Shown: positions 56,597 through 64,000 of the stretch, piece by piece
Layout of the letters: the number at the start of each line of letters is the position of its first letter
Position numbering within the stretch: position 1 is the stretch's first letter
Assembly (NCBI RefSeq): GCF_000620645.1
Contig: NZ_JIAV01000001.1
Location: 1-64,000 of the forward strand
Source of the DNA: Nocardioides sp. URHA0032
Lineage (GTDB): Bacteria; Actinomycetota; Actinomycetes; Propionibacteriales; Nocardioidaceae
DNA length: 64,000 nucleotides
Direction of reading: 5' to 3'
Notes under the pieces: generated by a model
Told to the model about the DNA's origin: nothing
The model's database searches: none
What the model saw: the letters and a program-made list of their open reading frames with translations, nothing else
Program-made: the position numbers and the translations under genes

Positions 56597-58036
56597 ATGA
56601 CCCTCGACCGCGACGCCTTCTTCATCGACGGCGACTGGGCGGCCCCCGTCACCGGCGACCTCATCGAGGTCGTCTCGCCCCACACCGAGCAGGTCGTCGC
56701 GACGGTCCCGGAGGGCAGCGCCGCCGACATCGACGCCGCGGTCGCCGCCGCCCGCCGTGCCTTCGACTCCGGCCCGTGGCCGCGGATGAGCCCCGAGGAG
56801 CGGATCGAGGTCGTCCAGGCCTTCTCGAACCTGTACGCCGGCCGGATGGGTGAGATGGCCGAGCTGATCTCCACCGAGATGGGCGCGCCGCTGTCCTTCT
56901 CCAACCTCGCGCAGGCGCCGGCCCCGTGGATGCAGATCGAGGCGTTCCTCAGCATCGCCCGCGCGTACCCGTGGGAGGAGACCCGGGCGGGGTCGCTCGG
57001 CGAGGTCATCGTCCGGCGCGAGCCGGTCGGCGTGGTCGCGGCGATCCCGCCGTGGAACGTCCCGCAGTTCACGATCATGTCCAAGCTGGTCCCGGCGCTG
57101 CTCGCCGGTTGCACGATCGTGGTCAAGCCGGCGCCGGAGACCCCGCTCGACACCTACCTGATGGCCGAGCTGCTCCAGGAGGCCGGCGTGCCGGCCGGCG
57201 TCGTCAACATCGTGGCCGCGGGCCGCGAGGTCGGCGAGCACCTGGTCTCGCACCCGGGCGTCGACAAGGTCGCGTTCACCGGCTCCACCGCCGCCGGCCG
57301 CAAGATCGCCGCGGTCTGCGGCCAGCAGCTCAAGCGGGTCTCGCTCGAGCTGGGCGGCAAGTCCGCCGCGATCGTGCTCGACGACGCCGACCTGGCCGCC
57401 ACCATGGAGGGCCTGAAGTTCACCGCGCTGATGAACTCCGGCCAGGCCTGCGTGGCGCAGACGCGCATCCTCGCGTCCCGCTCGAACTACTCGACGGTCG
57501 TGGACGCGCTGGCCGAGGCCGTCTCCGGCATGCAGGTCGGAGACCCGCTCGACCCGGCCACCGAGATCGGCCCGATGGTCGCGCAGCGGCAGCAGGAGCG
57601 CGTCGAGAAGTACATCGCGCTGGGCCAGGAGGAGGGCGCCCGCGTGGTCATCGGCGGCAACGGCATGCCCGAGGGCCTCTCGTCCGGCTGGTACGTCCGG
57701 CCGACGATCTTCGCGGACGTCGACAACGGCATGCGGATCGCGCAGGAGGAGATCTTCGGGCCGGTCCTCTCGGTCATCCCCTTCGACGACGTGGACGACG
57801 CGATCCGGATCGCCAACGACTCGGAGTACGGCCTGGCCGGCACCGTGTGGACCGGCGACGTCGAGAGCGGCCTGGACGTGGCCCGGCGGGTCCGCACCGG
57901 CACGTACGGCGTGAACACCTACACGATGGACTTCGCCGCGCCCTTCGGCGGCTTCAAGAACTCCGGCATCGGCCGCGAGTTCGGCCCCGAGGGCCTCAGC
58001 CACTACACCGAGGTGAAGTCGATCTACAAGCCGTAG
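56597..58036 (+). CDS. Aldehyde dehydrogenase
   Basis: A 479-residue NAD(P)-dependent aldehyde dehydrogenase. IPPWNVPQFTIMSKLVPALL binds cofactor, FTGSTAAGRKI is the NAD loop, LELGGKSA holds the general-base Glu and NSGQACVAQTR the catalytic Cys. It follows the Rv3169-like gene by 25 bases with AGGAG before ATG 56597, so it belongs to the operon behind the KstR-like operator. It may oxidise an aldehyde from lipid or sterol breakdown. It overlaps the convergent methyltransferase by 13 bases. Confidence 0.93.
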   Translation: MTLDRDAFFIDGDWAAPVTGDLIEVVSPHTEQVVATVPEGSAADIDAAVAAARRAFDSGPWPRMSPEERIEVVQAFSNLYAGRMGEMAELISTEMGAPLSFSNLAQAPAPWMQIEAFLSIARAYPWEETRAGSLGEVIVRREPVGVVAAIPPWNVPQFTIMSKLVPALLAGCTIVVKPAPETPLDTYLMAELLQEAGVPAGVVNIVAAGREVGEHLVSHPGVDKVAFTGSTAAGRKIAAVCGQQLKRVSLELGGKSAAIVLDDADLAATMEGLKFTALMNSGQACVAQTRILASRSNYSTVVDALAEAVSGMQVGDPLDPATEIGPMVAQRQQERVEKYIALGQEEGARVVIGGNGMPEGLSSGWYVRPTIFADVDNGMRIAQEEIFGPVLSVIPFDDVDDAIRIANDSEYGLAGTVWTGDVESGLDVARRVRTGTYGVNTYTMDFAAPFGGFKNSGIGREFGPEGLSHYTEVKSIYKP

Positions 58037-58800
58037 ACCCGTTCGTAGACCCTTTCGTAGACGAGGTGGGTCAGTGCTGCCACCTGCCGGTACGGGTCCA
58101 CCCCGCTGACCGCCAGCTCGGCGGCGACCCGCTCGTCGATGTCGTCGCCGGGCGGCGCGTCGCCGGGCAGGTGGTCGCTGAAGACCCGCACGCCCCACCA
58201 GTGGGTACGCCGGAGGCCGCGTGCCCCGCATGCCTCGTCGAGCTGCTGCGGGGTGTGCGCCCGGGCCGGCAGCCCGAGCCGGTTGGTGTAGCCGGAGGCC
58301 GACAGCGCCGGTCCGACCGCGGCCCAGTCGCCGAGGAGGCCGGGCCGCATCGCGAGCGCCAGGCCGTTGCGCACCAGCAGGCTGAGCCGGCCGCCGGGCG
58401 CCAGCGCCCCCACCAGCGCGTCCAGCATCGCGTCGTCGTCGTCGAGGTACATCAGGACTCCGTGGCAGAGCACCACGTCGAACTCGCCCAGCGAGGCCGC
58501 CGTCTCACCGGCGCCCTCGACGAGCGTCACGCGCCGTCGTACCTCGTCGGGCTCGTCCTGCAGCGCGCCGCGGAACCGGTCGAGCAGCTCGGGGGAGAGG
58601 TCCAGGCCCGTCACGGTGTGCCCGAGCCGGGCCAGCCGGAGCGCCTGGGTGCCCTGGCCGCAGCCGACGTCGAGCACGGCGGACGGCGGCCTCACGACCG
58701 TGTCGAGCTGGGTCGCGACCAGCGCCTGGCGCACGGCGTCGCGCAGCCGTCCGAGCTGGCGTGCCCACTGGTCCGTGCCCGCCTCGAACCTGTTCTCCAC
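58024..58800 (-). CDS. SAM-dependent methyltransferase (SmtA/CmoA-like)
   Basis: A 258-residue class I methyltransferase: AVLDVGCGQGTQALRLARLG is motif I, VTGLDLSPELLDRFRGAL motif II, FDVVLCHGVLMYLDDDDAML motif IV region. Sequence around the centre recalls SmtA/CmoA-type tRNA methyltransferases, so a tRNA or small-molecule substrate is possible. GTG 58800 is preceded by GAGGGAGGG. The last residues ERVYERVYGL come from a 12-base repeat and lie in the overlap with the aldehyde dehydrogenase gene. Confidence 0.85.
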   Translation of the reverse strand: MENRFEAGTDQWARQLGRLRDAVRQALVATQLDTVVRPPSAVLDVGCGQGTQALRLARLGHTVTGLDLSPELLDRFRGALQDEPDEVRRRVTLVEGAGETAASLGEFDVVLCHGVLMYLDDDDAMLDALVGALAPGGRLSLLVRNGLALAMRPGLLGDWAAVGPALSASGYTNRLGLPARAHTPQQLDEACGARGLRRTHWWGVRVFSDHLPGDAPPGDDIDERVAAELAVSGVDPYRQVAALTHLVYERVYERVYGL

Positions 58801-58843
58801 GAGACCCTCCCTCAGCAAACCTACCCGGAGGTAGCCTGACCCC

Positions 58844-60466
58844 ATGAGCGCCCAGAACCCCGCCTCGCCCGGTGGCCCGGTGGTCGAAGGTCCGCACGAC
58901 CCCGAGCACGACCCGCGAGCGTCGTACGCGCTCGAGCCCGAGTACACCGCAGCGCTGACCCGGCGCCTGGTCGCCACGTCGGGAACGACGGCGGAGGTTC
59001 GGTCGCCGCTCGACGACGCGCCGCTGGCGCACGTCCCGCAGAGCACCGAGGGCGACGTCGCCGACGCGTTCGCGCGGGCCCGGAAGGCGCAGCTCGCCTG
59101 GTCGCGCACCCGGCTCGACGAGCGGGCCGCCGCGCTGCTGCGGCTGCACGACCTGATCCTGGAGCGCCAGGAGGAGATCATCGACCTGATCGTGCTGGAG
59201 TCCGGCAAGGCGCGGAAGCACGCCTTCGACGAGCCCCTCCACGTCGCGCTGACCGCGCGCTACTACGGCCGGACGGCGCACCAGCACCTCGACAGCGAGC
59301 GCAAGAGCGGCGTCGTGCCCGGGCTGACCCGGGTCGAGGTCAACCGGGTCCCCAAGGGCGTCGTCGGCATCATCTCGCCCTGGAACTACCCGTTCACGAT
59401 GGCGCTCTGCGACGGCCTCCCAGCACTGCTCGCCGGCAACGCCGTGGTCGCCAAGCCCGATGCCCAGACCATGCTGTCCGCGCTGCTCGCGGCCGAGCTG
59501 CTCGAGCAGGCCGGCTTCCCGAAGGACCTCTGGCAGGTCGTGGCGGGTCCCGGTCCGGAGATCGGCGGTGCCATCGTCGCGCGAGCCGACTACGTCTGCT
59601 TCACCGGCTCCACGGCGACCGGCCGGCTCATCGCGAAGGGCTGCGCCGAGCGGCTGATCGGCTGCTCGCTCGAGCTCGGCGGCAAGAACCCGCTCCTCGT
59701 GCTCCGCGACGCCGACCTCGAGAAGGCCGCCGAGGGCGCGGTGCGCGCGTCGTTCTCCAACTCCGGCCAGCTCTGCGTCTCGATGGAGCGGATCTTCGTC
59801 GCCGACCAGGTGTACGACCGGTTCGTCGAGAGGTTCGTGGCCCGCACCCAGGCGATGACGCTCGGGGCGACCATGGACTGGGGCAACGACATGGGCCCGC
59901 TGATCTCCCAGCAGCAGCTCGACACCGTCACCGCGCACGTGGAGGACGCGGTCGCCAAGGGCGCCCGGGTGCTCACCGGCGGCAAGGCCCGCCCCGACCT
60001 CGGCCCGTACTTCTTCGAGCCGACCATCCTCGAGGGCGTCACGCCGGACATGACCTGCTTCGGCAAGGAGACGTTCGGGCCGGTCGTGTCGCTCTACCGG
60101 TTCCAGGACGAGGCGGACGCGGTCGCCCGTGCGAACGACGGGCAGTACGGCCTCAACGCCTCGATCTACAGCCAGGACGGCGACCGGGCCCGCGCGATCG
60201 CCCGCTTCATCAAGTGCGGGACCGTGAACATCAACGAGGCCTTCGCGGCCACGTTCGCCAGCCTCGACGCGCCGATGGGCGGCATGCGCGAGTCCGGCAT
60301 GGGCCGCCGGCAGGGCAGCGAGGGCATCCTGCGCTACACCGAGACCCAGTCGGTCGCGACCCAGCGGCTGATCCGCTTCTCGCCGCAGTTCGGCATGTCC
60401 GACGAGACGTACGCCAAGGTGATGACCGCCAACCTCCGCCTGATGAAGAAGCTGGGCCGGGCGTGA
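58844..60466 (+). CDS. Succinate-semialdehyde dehydrogenase-type aldehyde dehydrogenase (GabD2-like)
   Basis: A 540-residue aldehyde dehydrogenase with a 40-residue N-terminal extension. Markers: GIISPWNYPFTMALCDGLPA, FTGSTATGRLIAKGCAERLI, LELGGKNPLLVL and SNSGQLCVSMERIFV with the catalytic Cys. The sequence resembles mycobacterial GabD2. ATG 58844 is six bases after TAGCCT (58832-58837). It overlaps the choD-like gene by GTGA, so the two enzymes are made together, perhaps oxidising alcohol- and aldehyde-level intermediates of one pathway. Confidence 0.9.
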   Translation: MSAQNPASPGGPVVEGPHDPEHDPRASYALEPEYTAALTRRLVATSGTTAEVRSPLDDAPLAHVPQSTEGDVADAFARARKAQLAWSRTRLDERAAALLRLHDLILERQEEIIDLIVLESGKARKHAFDEPLHVALTARYYGRTAHQHLDSERKSGVVPGLTRVEVNRVPKGVVGIISPWNYPFTMALCDGLPALLAGNAVVAKPDAQTMLSALLAAELLEQAGFPKDLWQVVAGPGPEIGGAIVARADYVCFTGSTATGRLIAKGCAERLIGCSLELGGKNPLLVLRDADLEKAAEGAVRASFSNSGQLCVSMERIFVADQVYDRFVERFVARTQAMTLGATMDWGNDMGPLISQQQLDTVTAHVEDAVAKGARVLTGGKARPDLGPYFFEPTILEGVTPDMTCFGKETFGPVVSLYRFQDEADAVARANDGQYGLNASIYSQDGDRARAIARFIKCGTVNINEAFAATFASLDAPMGGMRESGMGRRQGSEGILRYTETQSVATQRLIRFSPQFGMSDETYAKVMTANLRLMKKLGRA

Positions 60467-62184
60467 CGGCTGGGCGGTTCGACTACGACGTCCTGGTCGT
60501 CGGGTCGGGCTTCGGGGGCTCGGTCACGGCCCTGCGACTCACCGAGAAGGGCTACCGGGTCGGCGTACTGGAGGCCGGGGCGCGGTTCGAGGACGACGAC
60601 CTCCCCGAGACGTCGTTCGAGGTCACCAAGTACCTCTTCAGGCCCGAGGTCGGCTGCTACGGCGTCCAGCGGATCGACGCGCTCAGGGACTGCCTGATCG
60701 TCTCCGGCGCCGGGGTCGGCGGCGGGTCGCTGGTCTACGCGAACACGCTCTACGAGCCGCTGCCCGCGTTCTACGCCGACCCGCAGTGGAGCCACATCAC
60801 CGACTGGCGCGACGAGCTGGCGCCGTACTACGACCAGGCCAAGCGGATGCTCGGCGTGGTGGAGAACCCGCTCCGCACCCCCTCCGACGACGTGATGGAG
60901 AAGGTCGCGACCGAGATGGGGGTCGGCGACACGTTCCACCCGACCCCGGTCGGGGTCTTCTTCGGCGGCCCGGGCGCCGGCATGGGCCAGGAGGTCGACG
61001 ACCCGTTCTTCGGCGGCGCCGGCCCCGCTCGGCGTACCTGCACCGCCTGCGGCTCGTGCATGACCGGCTGCCGCCACAACGCCAAGAACACCCTGGTCAA
61101 GAACTACCTCTACCTCGCCGAGCAGAACGGCGCCCGGATCCTGCCGCTGACCACGGTCACCCGGGTGCGCCCGCGCTCGGGCGGCGGGTACGACGTGCAC
61201 GTGCGGTACACGAAGGCGAAGGTCGACCGCAGGATCGGGCGGCGGGTCCTCACGGCCGAGCAGGTCGTCTTCGCGGCGTCCGCGCTCGGCACCCAGCGGC
61301 TGCTGCACCGGATGCGCGACGAGGGCCACCTGCCCCGGATCTCGCAGCGGCTCGGCTTCCTGTCACGCACCAACTCCGAGTCGATCGGCGGCTCGATCGC
61401 GCCGGACCTCAGCATCGACTACAGCCAGGGCATCGCGATCACCTCGAGCTTCCACCCCGACGCCAACACCCACGTGGAGCCGGTGCGGTACGGCCCCGGC
61501 AGCAACCTGATGTCGCTGCTCCAGTCGGTGCTGACCGACGGGGACGGCGACCAGCCGCGGTGGCGGACCTGGCTCCGGGAGATGTGGCGGCAGCGCCGCG
61601 AGGTCGCGAACCTCTACGACATGAAGCACTGGTCCGAGCGGACCGTGATCGCGCTGGTGATGCAGAGCCTCGACAACTCGATCACCACCTACACGAAGCG
61701 GATCCCGGGCACCCGCAGGCGCTACCTGACCTCCAAGCAGGGCCACGGCGTCCCCAACCCGACCTGGATCCCCGCCGGCAACGAGGCGATCCGGACCATG
61801 GCCGAGATCATGGGCGGCTTCCCGGGCAGCGCCGTCGGCGACGCGTTCAACAAGCCGCTGACCGCGCACTTCCTGGGTGGCTGCGCCATCGGCGACTCGC
61901 CCGAGACCGGTGTGGTGGACCCCTACCAGCGCGTGTACGGCCACCCCGGCCTGCACGTCGCCGACGGCTCGGCGGTGACCGCCAACCTGGGCGTGAACCC
62001 GTCGCTCACGATCACCGCCCAGGCGGAGCGGGCGATGTCGTTCTGGCCGAACAAGGGGCACACCGACCTCCGCCCCGACCTGGGCGCGCCGTACCGCCGG
62101 ATCTCCCCGGTCAGCCCGCTCGCCCCGGTGGTGCCCGAGGACGCTCCGGGCGCCCTCCGGCTGCCCATCGTCGGCGTCAGCTGA
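60463..62184 (+). CDS. choD: GMC oxidoreductase, cholesterol oxidase-like (ChoD)
   Basis: A 573-residue flavoprotein. DYDVLVVGSGFGGSVTALRL is the FAD fold, SGAGVGGGSLVYANTLYEPL the GMC signature, and LTAHFLGGCAIGDSPETGVV the C-terminal active-site region. Length and sequence resemble M. tuberculosis ChoD (Rv3409c), which also lies near guaB2-guaB3. Cys193, 196, 199 and 203 form CxxCxxCxxxC (RTCTACGSCMTGCRHN), a possible iron-sulfur site not found in classical cholesterol oxidases. No signal peptide. True substrate uncertain. Confidence 0.9.
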   Translation: MTAGRFDYDVLVVGSGFGGSVTALRLTEKGYRVGVLEAGARFEDDDLPETSFEVTKYLFRPEVGCYGVQRIDALRDCLIVSGAGVGGGSLVYANTLYEPLPAFYADPQWSHITDWRDELAPYYDQAKRMLGVVENPLRTPSDDVMEKVATEMGVGDTFHPTPVGVFFGGPGAGMGQEVDDPFFGGAGPARRTCTACGSCMTGCRHNAKNTLVKNYLYLAEQNGARILPLTTVTRVRPRSGGGYDVHVRYTKAKVDRRIGRRVLTAEQVVFAASALGTQRLLHRMRDEGHLPRISQRLGFLSRTNSESIGGSIAPDLSIDYSQGIAITSSFHPDANTHVEPVRYGPGSNLMSLLQSVLTDGDGDQPRWRTWLREMWRQRREVANLYDMKHWSERTVIALVMQSLDNSITTYTKRIPGTRRRYLTSKQGHGVPNPTWIPAGNEAIRTMAEIMGGFPGSAVGDAFNKPLTAHFLGGCAIGDSPETGVVDPYQRVYGHPGLHVADGSAVTANLGVNPSLTITAQAERAMSFWPNKGHTDLRPDLGAPYRRISPVSPLAPVVPEDAPGALRLPIVGVS

Positions 62185-62235
62185 GGTTCCGTCGGAAACC
62201 GTCGAAAAAACTCTTCGAAGAGGGTGTCCGACCCC

Positions 62236-62260
62236 GTAACCGCCGTCTGGACGCGTCGTT
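62236..62260 (+). promoter_or_regulatory. ECF-type promoter with no gene directly downstream
   Basis: GTAACC (62236-62241) and CGTCGTT (62254-62260) form a -35/-10 pair with a 15-base spacer to CGTT. The pattern is typical of autoregulated actinobacterial ECF sigma genes. No sigma gene follows; transcription would run about 110 bases to the strong hairpin at 62340-62381. Upstream, CTCTTCGAAGAG (62211-62222) is a perfect 12-base palindrome preceded by an A6 run, probably ending choD or binding a regulator. Confidence 0.5.
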
Positions 62261-62339
62261 GAGAGGTCGGACCCGGTCAATACGCTCCCTCCCACCGCCG
62301 GGTCCCATGTCCAGGCTCTGTCCAGCAGATGCGTGGACG

Positions 62340-62381
62340 ATCAGGGCCCGGCCATCCCTCCCTCCCCGGCCGGGCCCTGAT
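62340..62381. terminator. Strong hairpin, 14-bp perfect stem
   Basis: ATCAGGGCCCGGCC (62340-62353) pairs perfectly with GGCCGGGCCCTGAT (62368-62381) across a 14-base loop of CT-rich sequence. No T-tract follows, common for actinobacterial terminators. It lies about 80 bases after the ECF-type promoter and before the repeat at 62430. Confidence 0.8.
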
Positions 62382-62429
62382 GCGTTTCGCCAGTCGGGCG
62401 CGCGGAGCGCGTCCGGCGTCGGCGAAACG

Positions 62430-62489
62430 GGTCGAGTGGGCGCGATCCCCTGAGCGAAGCGACGGGATCGACCGCCGTATCGAGACACC
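62430..62489. repeat. Variant of the palindromic repeat family before guaA
   Basis: Ends GGTCGAGT (62430-62437) and GTATCGAGACACC (62477-62489) match the inverted orientation of the array at 112-368. The interior is different and forms its own hairpin GATCCC...GGGATC. With the ECF promoter and hairpin it accounts for most of the 348-base gap 62185-62532; I see no gene there. Confidence 0.7.
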
Positions 62490-62532
62490 AGTCGATGGCG
62501 AGAGCGAGCGGCGACCTCGCTAGGCTCAGCGC

Positions 62533-64000
62533 ATGACGCAGGCGGCGGAGCACGATCTGGTCCTGGTGGTCGACTTCGGGGCCCAGTACGCCCAGCTGAT
62601 CGCCCGGCGCGTCCGCGAGGCGCGGGTGTACTCCGAGATCGTCCCGCACACCACGCCGGTGGCCGAGATGCTGGCCCGCAGGCCGAAGGCGATCGTGCTC
62701 TCCGGCGGCCCGTCGTCGGTCTACGAGGAGGGCGCGCCCGCCATCGACCAGGCGTTGTTCACGTCCGGTACGCCCGTGTTCGGCATGTGCTACGGCTTCC
62801 AGCTGATGGCCCGCGGCCTCGGCGGCGAGGTCGCCCACACCGGCGCCCGCGAGTACGGCCGCACCTCGGTCAGCGTGTCCAGCGAGGGCACCCTGCTCGC
62901 CGACGTACCCGCCGAGCACACCGTGTGGATGTCGCACGGCGACTCCGTGGTCGCGGCACCGGCCGGCTTCGACGTGCTCGCGTCGACCGACAAGACCCCG
63001 GTGGCGGCGTTCGAGGACGTCGGTCGCGGGCTCGCCGGGGTGCAGTGGCACCCCGAGGTGCTGCACACCGAGCACGGCCAGAAGGTGCTGGAGCACTTCC
63101 TGGTCCAGATCGCGCACTGCCGCCAGACCTGGACCATGGTCAACATCGTCGAGGAGCAGATCGAGAAGATCCGCGAGCAGATCGGCGAGCGCGGCCAGGC
63201 CATCTGCGGCCTCTCCGGCGGGGTCGACTCCGCGGTCGCCGCGGCCATCGTCCAGCGCGCGATCGGCGACCGGCTGACCTGCGTGTACGTCGACCACGGC
63301 CTGATGCGCCAGGGCGAGTCGGAGCAGGTCGAGCGGGACTTCGTGGCCGCGACCGGCGCCGACCTCAAGGTCGTGGACGCGGAGAAGCAGTTCCTCGACG
63401 CGCTCGCCGGCGTCTCCGACCCCGAGGAGAAGCGCAAGATCATCGGTCGCGAGTTCATCCGGGTCTTCGAGGCCGCCGAGGCCGAGGTGCTGGGCGAGGC
63501 CGCGGCGGCCGGGGACAAGGTCGCGTTCCTCGTGCAGGGCACGCTCTACCCCGACGTCGTCGAGTCCGGCGGGGGAGCCGGCACCTCGAACATCAAGTCG
63601 CACCACAACGTGGGTGGCCTGCCTGACGACCTCGAGTTCGAGCTCGTCGAGCCGCTGCGCACGCTGTTCAAGGACGAGGTCCGCCTGGTCGGCGAGCAGC
63701 TCGGCCTGCCCCCCGAGATCGTGTGGCGCCAGCCGTTCCCCGGGCCCGGCCTCGGGATCCGGATCATCGGCGAGGTCACCCGCGAGCGCCTCGACATCCT
63801 CCGCGAGGCCGACGCGATCGCCCGCGAGGAGCTGACCCGCGCCGGCCTGGACCGCGACATCTGGCAGTTCCCGGTCGTGCTGCTCGCCGACGTCCGCAGC
63901 GTCGGCGTCCAGGGCGACCACCGCACCTACGGACACCCCGTCGTGCTCCGCCCGGTCACCTCCGAGGACGCGATGACCGCCGACTGGGCGCGGCTGTCGT
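62533..64000 (+). CDS. guaA: GMP synthase (glutamine-hydrolysing), N-terminal 489 residues (cut by window edge)
   Basis: The visible part has the glutamine amidotransferase domain ([20 protein letters not shown], nucleophile Cys86 in [17 protein letters not shown]) and the ATP pyrophosphatase domain ([20 protein letters not shown] at about 227). The dimerisation domain begins near residue 385 ([17 protein letters not shown]). It converts XMP to GMP. ATG 62533 is six bases after TAGGCT. About 35 residues are missing at the C-terminus. Together with guaB it covers de novo GMP synthesis. Confidence 0.98.
   Translation, partial: MTQAAEHDLVLVVDFGAQYAQLIARRVREARVYSEIVPHTTPVAEMLARRPKAIVLSGGPSSVYEEGAPAIDQALFTSGTPVFGMCYGFQLMARGLGGEVAHTGAREYGRTSVSVSSEGTLLADVPAEHTVWMSHGDSVVAAPAGFDVLASTDKTPVAAFEDVGRGLAGVQWHPEVLHTEHGQKVLEHFLVQIAHCRQTWTMVNIVEEQIEKIREQIGERGQAICGLSGGVDSAVAAAIVQRAIGDRLTCVYVDHGLMRQGESEQVERDFVAATGADLKVVDAEKQFLDALAGVSDPEEKRKIIGREFIRVFEAAEAEVLGEAAAAGDKVAFLVQGTLYPDVVESGGGAGTSNIKSHHNVGGLPDDLEFELVEPLRTLFKDEVRLVGEQLGLPPEIVWRQPFPGPGLGIRIIGEVTRERLDILREADAIAREELTRAGLDRDIWQFPVVLLADVRSVGVQGDHRTYGHPVVLRPVTSEDAMTADWARLS

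Overview
High-GC actinobacterial chromosome, most likely Nocardioides or a close relative in the Nocardioidaceae. The basis is: very GC-rich coding with frequent GTG starts; a mycothiol-dependent formaldehyde dehydrogenase; groES followed by a GroEL1 with a His/Gly tail; a coproporphyrin-type haem pathway; a decayed DUF222-HNH ('13E12-like') gene; and dispersed palindromic repeats with ends GGTCTCGATACG...ACTCGACCA, which I recall as common in Nocardioides genomes. No rRNA, intact tRNA, insertion sequence, prophage or CRISPR array was seen. The species is an inference; both window edges cut genes (a GIY-YIG-like tail at the left, guaA at the right).

Layout. 0-7.5 kb: palindromic repeat array, hrpA (which carries one repeat inside its reading frame), an unknown protein, an orphan PemK/MazF-fold protein and two lipoproteins. 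7.5-23.5 kb: a block whose backbone (rnd, DUF3000, hemE, cgoX, chdC, msrB) matches what I remember of the M. tuberculosis Rv2681-Rv2674 region, interrupted here by a LysR/flavin reductase set, an aminotransferase/sulfotransferase pair and a two-component system. 23.5-26.2 kb: a ferredoxin reductase-fatty acid desaturase operon with a TetR-type operator. 26.2-29.2 kb: an accessory strip with two frameshifted genes and two small proteins. 29.2-33.7 kb: ArsR-SulP pair, stand-alone LigD-type polymerase, LuxR-type regulator and DinB-like protein. 33.9-64 kb: a backbone resembling M. tuberculosis Rv3421c-Rv3396c (tsaB-rimI-tsaD, groES-groEL1, guaB2-guaB3, choD, guaA), with insertions: a duplicated acid phosphatase, an MMPL transporter, a SigE-family sigma factor with its membrane partner, mycothiol formaldehyde detoxification, glpD, an Rv3168/Rv3169-like operon and aldehyde dehydrogenases.

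How genes work together. hemE, cgoX and chdC cover the late coproporphyrin-dependent haem route (ferrochelatase not in the window). tsaB and tsaD make tRNA t6A. guaB and guaA convert IMP to GMP. mscR and the metallo-hydrolase beside it handle S-hydroxymethylmycothiol. The reductase at 23.5 kb feeds electrons to the desaturase at 24.7 kb. Many operons are translationally coupled by ATGA or GTGA overlaps.

Regulation visible in sequence: 21 genes start 6 or 7 bases after a NANNNT (often TANNNT) -10-like box, the arrangement expected of leaderless mRNAs. There are two CIRCE operators before groES, an ECF-type promoter before the SigE-family gene and a similar one with no gene of its own at 62.24 kb, a DosR-like box at 43.48 kb, and DesT-like and KstR-like palindromes before lipid-related operons. 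I found no clear new multi-gene system; the most unusual items are the repeat inside hrpA, the orphan ECF promoter-plus-hairpin before guaA, the three-arm palindrome after groEL, and the internally duplicated acid phosphatase placed antisense inside the tsa cluster.
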